Source: Aidingimonas halophila (GTDB lineage: Bacteria > Pseudomonadota > Gammaproteobacteria > Pseudomonadales > Halomonadaceae). Taken from it: a stretch of DNA of 64,000 nucleotides. Location: assembly GCF_900106955.1 (NCBI RefSeq), contig NZ_FNNI01000009.1, positions 1 to 64,000 of the forward strand, read 5' to 3'. The notes beneath the pieces were generated by a model. The model was not told where the DNA came from. It did no database searches and saw only the letters and a program-made list of their open reading frames with translations. The position numbers and the translations under genes are program-made. Below, in pieces: positions 44,240 to 52,996 of this stretch; position 1 is the first letter of the stretch; each line of letters opens with the position of its first letter.

Positions 44240-45286
44240 ATGCCGAGCGAGAAGTTGGCCAACAGGGAGCGTCGGCGCCATCAGGGAGAGCATCGGGTAA
44301 CATTGGAAGATGTGGCAAGACATGCCGGTGTGGCACCGATCACGGTGTCCCGTGCCTTGAATACGCCCGAAAAGGTATCCACCAAGCTACGCGATCGAGT
44401 CGATCAGGCGGTCAAGACATTGGGCTATGTTCCCAACCTTATCGCCGGTGGCTTGGCTTCGGCCGGCACCAGGGTCATTCCGGTCGTGGTGCCATCGCTG
44501 TCGATACTGACGTTCATCGAGGTGATTCACGGGATCCAGCAGACGCTGGAGAATGCCGGCTATCAGGTGCTACTGGGGTCGACGGATTACGATCTCAATC
44601 GTGAAGCGGCGCTGGTCGATTCCGTGCTGGGCTACTCTCCGTCGGGAGTGATCATGACCGGTCTGCACCATCGTGATACGACCATTGATCGGTTGCGAGC
44701 CTGGGGGCGGCCGGTGGTCGAACTCATGGAACTCGGGACCTCCTACATCGATATGAACGTCGGCGTCGAGACCAGTGAGGCAGGGGCTTGCATGGCGAGT
44801 CATCTGGTTGAGCGGGGCTATCGACGAATCGCTTTCCTGGGAACCGGCATGGATCGTGACTATCGTGCCCGTTACCGTTATCACGCGCACCGAGAGGTAC
44901 TGGAGCGCGCCGGGCTGGATGGGTCGCTGCTGTTTCAGAATGATGAGCCGGCATCGTACGAGGCGGGGCGTCGCGTATTTCTCGAGGCACTGGAAGCGCA
45001 ACCGGATATCGATGCCATTCATTTTGCCAACGACAATCTGGCGGCCGGAGCGATCATGGAGGCCAATCGTCAGGGCATTCGGGTGCCCGATGAGGTCGCC
45101 ATTGGCGGTTACCTGGGCTTGTCTCTGGCCGAACATCTGACCCCACGGCTGACGACGGTGGTCTTGCCGCGTTTCGAGATGGGCGTTCGGGCGGCGGAAA
45201 TGTTGCTCGACCGTCTGGCAGGGCGCGAGCGGCATGCGCAGCGTGTCGATCTCGGCTATCGACTGGCGGTGCGCGAGAGCACGTGA
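44240..45286 (+). CDS. LacI-family transcriptional regulator
   Basis: A 348-aa LacI-type repressor: N-terminal helix-turn-helix T-L-E-D-V-A-R-H-A-G-V-A-P-I-T-V-S-R-A-L-N (residues about 20-40), hinge helix, and a periplasmic-binding-protein-like ligand domain. It is divergent from the TRAP/SDR operon and should bind the two palindromes at 43947 and 44166. The likely inducer is the transporter's substrate or a breakdown product. ATG 44240 is supported by AGGAAAGAGG upstream. Confidence 0.92.
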   Translation: MPSEKLANRERRRHQGEHRVTLEDVARHAGVAPITVSRALNTPEKVSTKLRDRVDQAVKTLGYVPNLIAGGLASAGTRVIPVVVPSLSILTFIEVIHGIQQTLENAGYQVLLGSTDYDLNREAALVDSVLGYSPSGVIMTGLHHRDTTIDRLRAWGRPVVELMELGTSYIDMNVGVETSEAGACMASHLVERGYRRIAFLGTGMDRDYRARYRYHAHREVLERAGLDGSLLFQNDEPASYEAGRRVFLEALEAQPDIDAIHFANDNLAAGAIMEANRQGIRVPDEVAIGGYLGLSLAEHLTPRLTTVVLPRFEMGVRAAEMLLDRLAGRERHAQRVDLGYRLAVREST

Positions 45287-45299
45287 GTGCCTGCATGTC

Positions 45300-45325
45300 A
45301 GAAGGGGCCGTAGCCCCTTCTTGAA
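45300..45325. terminator. Terminator hairpin between convergent genes
   Basis: AGAAGGGGC pairs with GCCCCTTCT around CGTA, between the lacI-type gene and the convergent second dctP. It probably works in both directions, with short T and A tracts. Confidence 0.75.
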
Positions 45326-45350
45326 CGTTATTGCTGTAAAGGACGTAACG

Positions 45351-46391
45351 TTACTCGTTGGCTTCCTCGATGGCTTCCATCATGGCGTTCAGCAACTCAG
45401 TGCCTTTCTCACCGTAGCGATCTTCGATGACCTCTCGCACTGCCGGTTGAGCGGCATCCTGGAACGCTTGACGCGCCTCGTCGCTGAGGGTGTTCACTTC
45501 CATGTTCTCGGCCAACTGAGGCAGCCCTTCATCCGACGCTTCTATGATGCGTGACATCGAACGTCCGGCGTCCACGGCAATATCCGAGGCCCAGTCGACA
45601 ATTTCCTGGTGTTCATCGGACAAGCCATTGTAGAAGTCTTCATTGACGACCCAGACATATGGCGTGATGACGTGGTTGCTGATGGTCAGATAATCCTGCA
45701 CTTCGTCGAAATTGGCGAAGGCGGTCTGCTGAATGGGGTTCATCTGTCCATCGGCGACGCCGGTTTCGAGCGCGGTATAGACTTCCGACCAGGCGAGCGG
45801 GGTCGCCTCGGCACCCAGTGCATTGATCATGGCTTCATGGGTCGGCAGTGTCATGGTGCGAATCTGCAGTCCCTCCATGTCTTCCGGTGAGGTGAGAGGG
45901 CGCTGTGAGTTGGTGAACTGGAAGAAACCGCCACTATCCAGCAGACCCATCACCTTGAGACCGGTTTCTGCATGGATGTCATCGGCGAGCGTTTGACCGA
46001 ACTCACTGTCCAGAGAGATGACCTCGGTAGCGATGCCGATGTTCGGGAAGGCGAACGGCATGTCGAAAACGCCGATAGGCGGATAATGTTCCGCGATACC
46101 CCCGGCAGAGGAGATGGACGACTCGACGACCCCCTGGCGCACCTGGTTGATCGCGTCGGAGTCTTCTCCCAATTGACCGGAGGGGTAGATTTCTACCTGG
46201 ATTTCACCACTACTGGCCGTTTCGACGAGTTGTTTGAAGACGGCGGTCATGGCGCCGGAGTGGCTTTCCGTCGGCTCGGGTGGGTTGAGGTGGGCAATCC
46301 GCATCGTCGTTTCGGCGGCCACCGGGAAACTGGCAGCGAGACCGAAGGACAGAGCGATGGACGTCATTGTTTTTGGATTGAAGTGTCGCAT
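45351..46391 (-). CDS. dctP: TRAP transporter binding protein DctP (second system)
   Basis: ATG 46391 starts a signal peptide with F-G-L-A-A-S-F-P-V-A-A/E; an in-frame extension to 46586 covers intergenic sequence. The mature chain has the DctP pattern: G-E-D-S-D-A-I-N-Q-V-R-Q-G, L-Q-I-R-T-M near residue 165 with the carboxylate-binding Arg, and W-S-E-V-Y-T-A-L-E-T-G. It ends the minus-strand run that begins near 51842 with the ammonia-lyase and carbamoylase genes, so an amino-acid-like or N-carbamoyl compound may be its ligand. Confidence 0.9.
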   Translation of the reverse strand: MRHFNPKTMTSIALSFGLAASFPVAAETTMRIAHLNPPEPTESHSGAMTAVFKQLVETASSGEIQVEIYPSGQLGEDSDAINQVRQGVVESSISSAGGIAEHYPPIGVFDMPFAFPNIGIATEVISLDSEFGQTLADDIHAETGLKVMGLLDSGGFFQFTNSQRPLTSPEDMEGLQIRTMTLPTHEAMINALGAEATPLAWSEVYTALETGVADGQMNPIQQTAFANFDEVQDYLTISNHVITPYVWVVNEDFYNGLSDEHQEIVDWASDIAVDAGRSMSRIIEASDEGLPQLAENMEVNTLSDEARQAFQDAAQPAVREVIEDRYGEKGTELLNAMMEAIEEANE

Positions 46392-46422
46392 GGATGACTC
46401 CTTGCTGGGGTTGACTGTCGGA

Positions 46423-47709
46423 CTAACCTGCGAGTCCGAACAGGCGGGGTATGAAGAGGGAGACGGGTTCCCAGTAAGCGGTGAGAAACAGCACTCCCAG
46501 TTCAACGAGAATGAATGGCCACAGATATCTGGTGATGGATTCAATACGTTCGCCGGTGACGGAGGCCAGTACGAAAAGACAGGCACCGACCGGGGGCGTC
46601 ATCAGTGAAATGGTCAGCGCCAGTATGATGATCATGCCGGCGTGGACCGGATCCATGCCGATCGATATTGTCAGCGGCGTGAGTACCGGGGCCAGAATGA
46701 TCAATGCGGCATTGATATCCATGAATAGGCCGATGAACAGCAATAGCGCGATGATCATGCCGAGTACGATGGCGGGCGTTTCCGAAATGGAAAGGAAGCC
46801 GTCGGCGATCAATTGCGGTATCTGATTGAATGTCATCCACCAGCCGAGAATGGAGGCGGAAGCGATGATCAGGAAGATGATGCCGCAGATCAGCACTGTT
46901 CTGGCCAGCATCTCGTAGAGATCTTTCCAGGAAATGTTGCGGTAGATGACTCCACCGACGAAAAGCGCATAAAACACGGCCAGTGCCGCTGCTTCGGTGG
47001 GGGTAGTGAAACCGAGCAGGATCGAGCCGAGAATGAATACGGGAAGTATCAGGGCGAGCAGGCTGCCGCGGAACTCCTTGAGGATGTGTGCCAGATTGGG
47101 TCGGCTGTCGTCCTTCGGGAGTTTCAACCGGCGGGCGGTGGCGGCAATCAGGCACATGCAGACCAGACAGAGCAACAGGCCGGGAATGATGCCGGCGGCG
47201 AACAGGCCGGCGATCGATACCCCCATCAGTGAGCCATAGATAATCGCCAGGGTCGACGGCGGAATGATCGGGCCGATGATGGAGCCCGCCGCGGTAACGG
47301 CGCAGGCGTAGTCACCTCGGTACCCGGCTTTCTTCATGGCGGGCACGAAGGTATTGCCGAAAGCGGCGGCGTCGGCAGTCGCGGAGCCGGTCAAACCGGC
47401 AAACAGTACCGAGGCCAGCATATTGGAGTGAGCCATGCCCCCGCGTAGCCAGCCGACGAGCGCCTGGGCGAAATTGACCAGGCTCAATGTCATGCCGGAA
47501 CGATTCATGATCTCCCCGGCCAGGATGAAGAACGGCATGGCGAGAAACGCGAACAGGTTGAGTCCGGAGAAGAACCGGCCGGGGGCCATGGTGAGGAATT
47601 GCTCCCCTCCCATGTCGATCAGCCCGGTCAACCCGGCAACGCCCAGTACCAGACCCACCGGCATGCCAAGCAGCAGCAGTACGAAAAATGTGACGGCGAC
47701 CAGGACCAT
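46423..47709 (-). CDS. dctM: TRAP transporter large permease DctM (second system)
   Basis: ATG 47709 follows AGAGGATAATCCC; the open frame back to 48138 is a chance extension across dctQ. The 428-aa protein begins M-V-L-V-A-V-T-F-F-V-L-L-L-L-G-M-P-V-G and shows F-A-G-L-T-G-S-A-T-A-D, G-P-I-I-P-P-S-T-L-A-I-I-Y-G and about 12 hydrophobic segments. It works with the DctQ and DctP encoded on either side. Confidence 0.92.
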   Translation of the reverse strand: MVLVAVTFFVLLLLGMPVGLVLGVAGLTGLIDMGGEQFLTMAPGRFFSGLNLFAFLAMPFFILAGEIMNRSGMTLSLVNFAQALVGWLRGGMAHSNMLASVLFAGLTGSATADAAAFGNTFVPAMKKAGYRGDYACAVTAAGSIIGPIIPPSTLAIIYGSLMGVSIAGLFAAGIIPGLLLCLVCMCLIAATARRLKLPKDDSRPNLAHILKEFRGSLLALILPVFILGSILLGFTTPTEAAALAVFYALFVGGVIYRNISWKDLYEMLARTVLICGIIFLIIASASILGWWMTFNQIPQLIADGFLSISETPAIVLGMIIALLLFIGLFMDINAALIILAPVLTPLTISIGMDPVHAGMIIILALTISLMTPPVGACLFVLASVTGERIESITRYLWPFILVELGVLFLTAYWEPVSLFIPRLFGLAG

Positions 47710-47726
47710 GGGATTATCCTCTCGAC

Positions 47727-48239
47727 TCAGGTGTGTTCGATAGCGGTTGTCGGCCGTTCGGCCAGCAGATCGCGTAGCATCGCCAGTAGCAATTGGATAC
47801 AGGCCAGAGCTGAGGCCAGGGGAATGATCAGGTAGGGATACCCTTTGGGCATGCCATAGATCATGGTGACCTGGGACAATCCCTCGGAGACGTGACCGAT
47901 GCCGTAATAGAACAGGAAGGAGAAGAACGTGAAGGCGATTACATCGAAGATCAGTGCCAAGGCCTTCGATACCAAGCGGGGTAGGCGTTCGAAAATCACC
48001 AGCATGCCAACGTGCTGGCGCCGACATATTCCGATGGAGACAGCCAGCAGGGCCGTCCAGATCATCAGGTATCTCGCCAGTTCCTCGGTGAATGTCAGGT
48101 TCCATGGCAGGACGTAGCGAGACAGGATCCCGATCCATACCGTCAGGACGAGTATTCCCATCAGCACGACGCAGACGCGTTCGACCCAGCGATCGAGAAC
48201 CCCGCTGATGCGTTGAATATGTTGGTGGATACGGTTCAT
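47727..48239 (-). CDS. dctQ: TRAP transporter small permease DctQ (second system)
   Basis: A protein of about 170 aa from ATG 48239 with four hydrophobic segments and the family pattern L-S-R-Y-V-L-P-W-N-L-T-F-T-E-E-L-A-R-Y-L near residues 40-60. The start is not certain, since the frame is open to 48314 with further ATGs. The gene order here is Q-M-P, unlike the P-Q-M order of the first system. Confidence 0.88.
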   Translation of the reverse strand: MNRIHQHIQRISGVLDRWVERVCVVLMGILVLTVWIGILSRYVLPWNLTFTEELARYLMIWTALLAVSIGICRRQHVGMLVIFERLPRLVSKALALIFDVIAFTFFSFLFYYGIGHVSEGLSQVTMIYGMPKGYPYLIIPLASALACIQLLLAMLRDLLAERPTTAIEHT

Positions 48240-48358
48240 GAACATGGGCCTTTGTGTCGAGTTATCGTTGGGCATTTTATGTCGTATCAGTGATACCGTT
48301 CCTGGCGTGGGCAATTATCTTGCCTGACATCGTTATTATCTTTTAAGACAACAAGTTA

Positions 48359-48370
48359 TTTTGTATACAA
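48359..48370. promoter_or_regulatory. GntR/FCD-type operator candidate
   Basis: TTTGTATACAAA is a perfect 12-bp palindrome of the T-N-G-T-x-x-A-C-x-A type bound by FadR/FCD-class GntR regulators. It lies 100-120 bp before dctQ and just after the nitrilase-family gene. No GntR gene is adjacent (the nearest is at 60459). Confidence 0.45.
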
Positions 48371-48452
48371 ATATCTCCTTACATTCGTTGCTGCACTATT
48401 TCGGGCAATGTTCATGATCAGCATGCCCTAATATAGGGAAGTGGGTTTCGCA

Positions 48453-49379
48453 TCATCCATGTAGGGCCGACGCGGTAATCAGCCCGTATTCCTGCGGCTG
48501 TCGGTGCAGTGCAAAATTGAAGATGTGTTCACGTATTTCCCGTGTCTGGTCGAGGTCGCAATCATGGATGAGCAGTTCGTCCTGCTGGGTCGTGGTCATG
48601 GCAACGATTTCGCCGGTCGGCGCGATGATGCTGCTTTGACCGAGCAGCCGGCAGCCTTCCTCGACGCCGGCCTTGGCGACACTGACGACCCACATGCCGT
48701 TCTGATAGGCGCCGGCCTGCATGCAGATATGATTATGAAACCCCTGCAAGTGATCGTGGGCGGGGATCGGTGGATAGTGAATGGGAGTGTTGTAACCCAG
48801 CATCATGATTTCAGCGCCCTGCAGGGCCAACATGCGGTAAGTTTCCGGCCAGCGACGGTCGTTGCATAACGCCATTCCCAACGTGCTGTCGAAGGCGTTC
48901 CAGGTGCCGAACCCCAGGTCGCCGATTTCAAAATAGCGTTTCTCGAGGTGTTGGAACGGACGCCAGGGTTCGTGCTCATCGTGTCCCGGCAAGTGGATCT
49001 TGCGGTACTTGCCGATGATCCGGCCGTCGTCACCGACCAGGATGGCGGTATTGAAGCGTCTAGTGTGGCCGTTCTGGGTCGTCAGTTCGGCGTAGCCGAG
49101 ATAGAAACCGATACCGAGTTCGCGAGCCGTATCGAACAGGGGTTGTGTCTCGGGCCCAGGCATGTCGCGTTCGAAGAAGGCATCGATATCGGCCTGATCC
49201 TCGAAAAACCAGCGTGGGAAGAAAGTGGTCAGCGCCAGTTCGGGAAACACGACCAGCTGGGCGCCCCGGGCATGGGCTTGGCGCATCATGGCTTCCATGC
49301 GGGCCACGACATCGCGACGCGATTCGTCGCGGGCAATGGGACCGAGTTGGGCGGCGGCTATCGTCAATCTGCGGGTCAT
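48453..49379 (-). CDS. N-carbamoyl-D-amino acid hydrolase-like nitrilase
   Basis: A 308-aa nitrilase-superfamily enzyme with the Glu-Lys-Cys triad in V-F-P-E-L-A-L-T-T-F-F-P-R-W, Y-R-K-I-H-L-P-G-H and C-N-D-R-R-W-P-E-T-Y-R. The F-F-P-R-W, F-Q-H-L-E-K-R-Y-F, C-M-Q-A-G-A-Y-Q-N-G and E-H-I-F-N-F stretches match, from memory, Agrobacterium D-carbamoylase. It would split an N-carbamoyl amino acid into amino acid, CO2 and ammonia. It lies 20 bp downstream of an L-carbamoylase-like gene, an unusual pairing. Confidence 0.87.
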   Translation of the reverse strand: MTRRLTIAAAQLGPIARDESRRDVVARMEAMMRQAHARGAQLVVFPELALTTFFPRWFFEDQADIDAFFERDMPGPETQPLFDTARELGIGFYLGYAELTTQNGHTRRFNTAILVGDDGRIIGKYRKIHLPGHDEHEPWRPFQHLEKRYFEIGDLGFGTWNAFDSTLGMALCNDRRWPETYRMLALQGAEIMMLGYNTPIHYPPIPAHDHLQGFHNHICMQAGAYQNGMWVVSVAKAGVEEGCRLLGQSSIIAPTGEIVAMTTTQQDELLIHDCDLDQTREIREHIFNFALHRQPQEYGLITASALHG

Positions 49380-49399
49380 TTGGTGTTCCTTGTGGGGAT

Positions 49400-50629
49400 T
49401 CAGGCGGCCAGGTCGAGCAGCACCTGAAGCAGCACGTTTGCCCCTGCCTCCAGGTCTTCGGGAGCCGTGTATTCATCGATGTTATGGCTGATGCCGTCGA
49501 CACTGGGCACGAATATCATGCTGGTCGGGCAGACTCTGGCGAGCATCTGGGCATCGTGACCGGCGCCGCTGGGCATGCGCATGACGCTGAGACCATGGTC
49601 GCGTGCAGCTTTTTCGACCCGGTCGACCATCTCTGGATCGAAAGGTACCGGGTCGAAGCGCGCCAGTTGGCGTCGTTCCACGGTAACTCCTTCGCGCTCG
49701 GCAAGTTGGGTGATGAATTCGTGAAGTTGCCATTCAGCCTGTTGTAGACGGTCGTTGTCGGTGTTGCGCAGGTCGACGGTAAAGCGCGCCTGATCGGGAA
49801 CCACGTTGACCAGATTGGGACCGATCTCTAATGCGCCCACGGTGCCGACCTGGTCGCCCCCTAGACGTGTAGCGAGATCGCGCACGAAACCGGCCGTTGC
49901 CATGGCGACATAACCGGCATCATGGCGCAGGCGCATCGGTGTCGTGCCGGCATGGTTGGACGTACCGGTCAGCGTGAACTCGGTCCAGGAAATGCCTTGA
50001 ACCTTTTCGACGGCACCGATGGTAATGCCGGACTCTTCCAGGACGGGCCCTTGTTCGACATGAATCTCGATGAAGGCATGCACGTCGGGATGGCCCACAG
50101 GCGCATCGCCCTGAGCGCCGATCGCCTGCATGCATTCTCCGACCGTCTTGCCGTCGATGCCTTCGGTGGCCATGGCCTCTTCGAGCGACATACCGCCGAC
50201 GTAGACGAGACTGCCCATCATGTCCGGGGCGAAGCGGGCGCCTTCTTCATTATTGAAAAAGGCGACGCATAACGGCCGGCGTGTGGTGATGCCGGCATCA
50301 TTGAGCGTTTCGATCGCTTCGAGTCCGCCCAGCACGCCCAGGCTACCGTCGTAGAGGCCACCGGTTCGGACGGTGTCGATATGCGAGCCGGTCATGACCG
50401 GTGGGCCGTCTTCGGTTCCCCGGCGCAGGCCGAAGACGTTGCCCATGGCGTCTACCGTGACTTCCAGGCCCAGTTCACGCATCCAGCCCATGACGGTGTC
50501 GCGTCCCTGGCGATCTTCGTCGGTCAGTGCCAGACGACAGACACCACCACCGGGGAGCGCACCGATTTTTCCGAGCTCCGACAGACGATGTCGGAGGCGG
50601 TCGCCATTGATACGTAGTGTGTCATGCAT
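49400..50629 (-). CDS. N-carbamoyl-L-amino acid hydrolase-like (M20/HyuC/AllC family)
   Basis: A 409-aa metal-dependent amidase of the M20 group. Metal-binding residues are visible in G-S-H-I-D-T-V, Y-D-G-S-L-G-V-L-G, N-N-E-E-G-A-R-F and F-I-E-I-H-V-E-Q-G-P. Relatives cleave N-carbamoyl-L-amino acids, ureidopropionate or allantoate, and the substrate cannot be set from sequence. ATG 50629 overlaps the end of the ammonia-lyase gene by 8 bp and has GGAG upstream, so translation is coupled. Confidence 0.88.
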   Translation of the reverse strand: MHDTLRINGDRLRHRLSELGKIGALPGGGVCRLALTDEDRQGRDTVMGWMRELGLEVTVDAMGNVFGLRRGTEDGPPVMTGSHIDTVRTGGLYDGSLGVLGGLEAIETLNDAGITTRRPLCVAFFNNEEGARFAPDMMGSLVYVGGMSLEEAMATEGIDGKTVGECMQAIGAQGDAPVGHPDVHAFIEIHVEQGPVLEESGITIGAVEKVQGISWTEFTLTGTSNHAGTTPMRLRHDAGYVAMATAGFVRDLATRLGGDQVGTVGALEIGPNLVNVVPDQARFTVDLRNTDNDRLQQAEWQLHEFITQLAEREGVTVERRQLARFDPVPFDPEMVDRVEKAARDHGLSVMRMPSGAGHDAQMLARVCPTSMIFVPSVDGISHNIDEYTAPEDLEAGANVLLQVLLDLAA

Positions 50630-51842
50630 GCTGGGTGGCTCCTGTGTCAATATCCTCGACGGCGCGCCCGATCAGTTGTTCGTAGAGGGCTTGGTCGGTG
50701 GCTCCTTCGCTGCCGATCAACAGCACCCGGCTGTCGATATCCAGACCCAGGCGGGCGCTCAAGGCATCGTCCTGTCTGGCGATCAGTAGACCGGCCAGTC
50801 CGGCGACGGCACTTTCACCGGCAACGAGCGGGGGATCGCCATCGATACCTTCCGCCAGGAGTCGCATGGCTTCGACGGCCGCGTTGTCGGTGATGGTGAG
50901 ATAGTCATCGACACCTTGATCCAGGATTTCCCAGGCCAGTAGCGAGGTTTCACCGCAGGCCAGACCGGCCATCAAGGTGTCGAGATCGCCATGCACCGGC
51001 GTGGGTCGTCCTTCTCGGGCACTGGCAATCAGGCAGGCGGCCCGATCCGGTTCGACCACGATGATGCGTGGACAGCGATCTCCGTAGGCTTCCCAGAGTT
51101 GGGCGACGGTTGCTGCCGCCAGCCCACCAACGCCTCCCTGGATGAAGCAGTGTGTCGGGACCTGTGGCAATTGCTGAACGGCCTCATCGATCATTACCGT
51201 GTAGCCCTGCATGACATCACGCGGGATCGACATGTAACCGGGATAGGAGGTGTCCGAGACCACGAACCAGCCGTGGGTGTCGGCATCTTTGGCGGCCTGA
51301 CGGATGGCGTCGTCATAGTTGCCCTGTACGCGGCGGACTTCCGCCCCGAATCGGCGTATTGCCGATTCCCGGGCATGGGACACGGTGTGATGGAGGTAGA
51401 TGACGCAGCCTACGCCGAACAGATGAGCTCCCCAGGCGACCGAGCGGCCATGATTGCCATCGGTGGCGCAGCAGACCGTGACGTGAGCGGCGGCGTCGCG
51501 ATGGGTGCCGGCCAGCAGTTCCTCGGTCGTCGCCGAGGGTAGCTGGCGTTTCAACAACCGAAGTACGGCATAGGCACCCCCCAATGCCTTGAAGCTATGT
51601 AGGTCGAAGCGTTTGTCTTCATCTTTGTAATGGATGTCGGCGATGTTCGCGCGCTTTGCGATACCGGACAGCTCGACCAACGGTGTCACGTGATATCCCG
51701 GCCAGGTGCGGATTTCATCGCGTGCCATCTGCATGTCTTGTTGGGTCAGTACCGCCCGGAGACGCTTCGCAAAAGCGGTGTCGCGACAGACGCGTGCATT
51801 GGCGTGATGTTCGATGGTGTCGTCGTGAATGAGTTGGCTCAT
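50622..51842 (-). CDS. dpaL: Diaminopropionate ammonia-lyase
   Basis: A 406-aa PLP enzyme with the Schiff-base Lys in D-L-H-S-F-K-A-L-G-G-A-Y near residue 80, V-C-C-A-T-D-G-N-H-G-R-S-V-A-W and the G-G-V-G-G-L-A glycine loop. The pattern is that of DpaL/YgeX, which turns 2,3-diaminopropionate into pyruvate and ammonia. ATG 51842 gives the expected M-S-Q-L start. In E. coli ygeX also lies beside a carbamoyl-type and a peptidase/amidase-type gene, which resembles the carbamoylase neighbours here. Divergent from the RpiR regulator. Confidence 0.9.
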   Translation of the reverse strand: MSQLIHDDTIEHHANARVCRDTAFAKRLRAVLTQQDMQMARDEIRTWPGYHVTPLVELSGIAKRANIADIHYKDEDKRFDLHSFKALGGAYAVLRLLKRQLPSATTEELLAGTHRDAAAHVTVCCATDGNHGRSVAWGAHLFGVGCVIYLHHTVSHARESAIRRFGAEVRRVQGNYDDAIRQAAKDADTHGWFVVSDTSYPGYMSIPRDVMQGYTVMIDEAVQQLPQVPTHCFIQGGVGGLAAATVAQLWEAYGDRCPRIIVVEPDRAACLIASAREGRPTPVHGDLDTLMAGLACGETSLLAWEILDQGVDDYLTITDNAAVEAMRLLAEGIDGDPPLVAGESAVAGLAGLLIARQDDALSARLGLDIDSRVLLIGSEGATDQALYEQLIGRAVEDIDTGATQHA

Positions 51843-51961
51843 GAGGTTCCCGAGGAAAACAGTCAAAGGTGATGTCTTTTAAGCTGGATCAATATTTTTA
51901 TTGTGTCAAGTTAGTGAAAATATATTTTCAATGCTTCCCAGCCTATGCCAGGATGGCTAGC

Positions 51962-52849
51962 ATGGACACCATGAAAGAACCCACCACGTTAGAAGCGCGC
52001 ATTCAGGCGCATTACGAAACCTTGCCTCCGGCCGAGAAACGTCTGGGCGATTTGCTGCTCAATTTCCCCGGGGATATCGCCAACTACAGTGCCGGGGAGC
52101 TGGCCGAGACGGCCGGTACCTCCAAGGCTGCGGCATCGCGCTTTTTCCAGCGGTTGGGGTACAAGGATTTCAATGAAGCCCGTCGACAGGTCCGGGAGGC
52201 CAAGCGGTGGGGGTCACCGGTGTACCTGTCGTCCAGTCACGGCGATGACCGCACCATGCCCAGCCGGTTCCTGTCCGATCACCTGCAACAGGAAACGCTG
52301 AATCTTACCCGTACGTTGGAAGCGATTCGGCCGGACGTGCTCCGGGATGTGGCCGATGCCTTGGCGAAGGCGCGCCGGGTTCAGATCGTGGGCTTTCGCA
52401 ATAGCCGGATGCTGGCGCTCTATCTGCAGCGGCAGTTATTGCTGATGCGGCCGGATGTGAGTCTGCTGCCTCAAGCGGGGCAAACTCTCGGGGAAGATCT
52501 GGTCGATATGGCGGAGCCGGATCTGCTTGTCGTGATCGGCATGCGTCGCCGGGTCGCCGCCATTCCACGTCTCATGGAGATTGCCAGAGACAGTGGGGCG
52601 CAAATCCTGCTGGTGACGGATCCTTCCGCCACCCAGTCAACGGATTTGGCTACCTGGACACTCGACTGCCATGTCCGCTCGTCATCGCTGCTGGATAGTT
52701 ACTCGGCGGCCATGAGTGTACTGAATCTACTTTGTGTGACCCTGTTCGAACGCAGTCTCAGCGATCCGTATAGTCGCCTGCGACGAATCGAGAGCCTGCA
52801 CGATGAACTGGAGGAACTCGACGCCTTTGCGTGGCTGAAAGAGTCGTAG
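51962..52849 (+). CDS. RpiR/MurR-family transcriptional regulator
   Basis: A 295-aa regulator: N-terminal HTH_6 domain with L-P-P-A-E-K-R-L-G-D-L-L-L and A-E-T-A-G-T-S-K-A-A-A-S-R-F-F-Q-R-L-G-Y (residues about 20-65), then a sugar-isomerase (SIS) domain near 130-270. The ligand is usually a phosphosugar, but many RpiR proteins in amino-acid clusters respond to other compounds. It is divergent from dpaL across a 119-bp AT-rich gap and probably controls the dpaL-carbamoylase-TRAP run. ATG 51962 is used; the frame is open to 51869. Confidence 0.9.
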   Translation: MDTMKEPTTLEARIQAHYETLPPAEKRLGDLLLNFPGDIANYSAGELAETAGTSKAAASRFFQRLGYKDFNEARRQVREAKRWGSPVYLSSSHGDDRTMPSRFLSDHLQQETLNLTRTLEAIRPDVLRDVADALAKARRVQIVGFRNSRMLALYLQRQLLLMRPDVSLLPQAGQTLGEDLVDMAEPDLLVVIGMRRRVAAIPRLMEIARDSGAQILLVTDPSATQSTDLATWTLDCHVRSSSLLDSYSAAMSVLNLLCVTLFERSLSDPYSRLRRIESLHDELEELDAFAWLKES

Positions 52850-52996
52850 CAGCGGCTGGCCAGCATGCCTTGAGTGCCAGCATGACCCGACTTGCATACT
52901 CGTCTTCTCCATCGGACGAGGAGGGGAGTTTTGTTTCAGGCACAGAGGCGGCGGTAACATAGTCGTTTGGCCCGTTGCCAGAAACAGGGAATTTCC

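Noticed and set aside
46423-48138. Open frame extending the second DctM upstream to 571 aa
   Set aside because: The extension crosses the dctQ gene. ATG 47709 with a good ribosome-binding site gives the normal DctM length.
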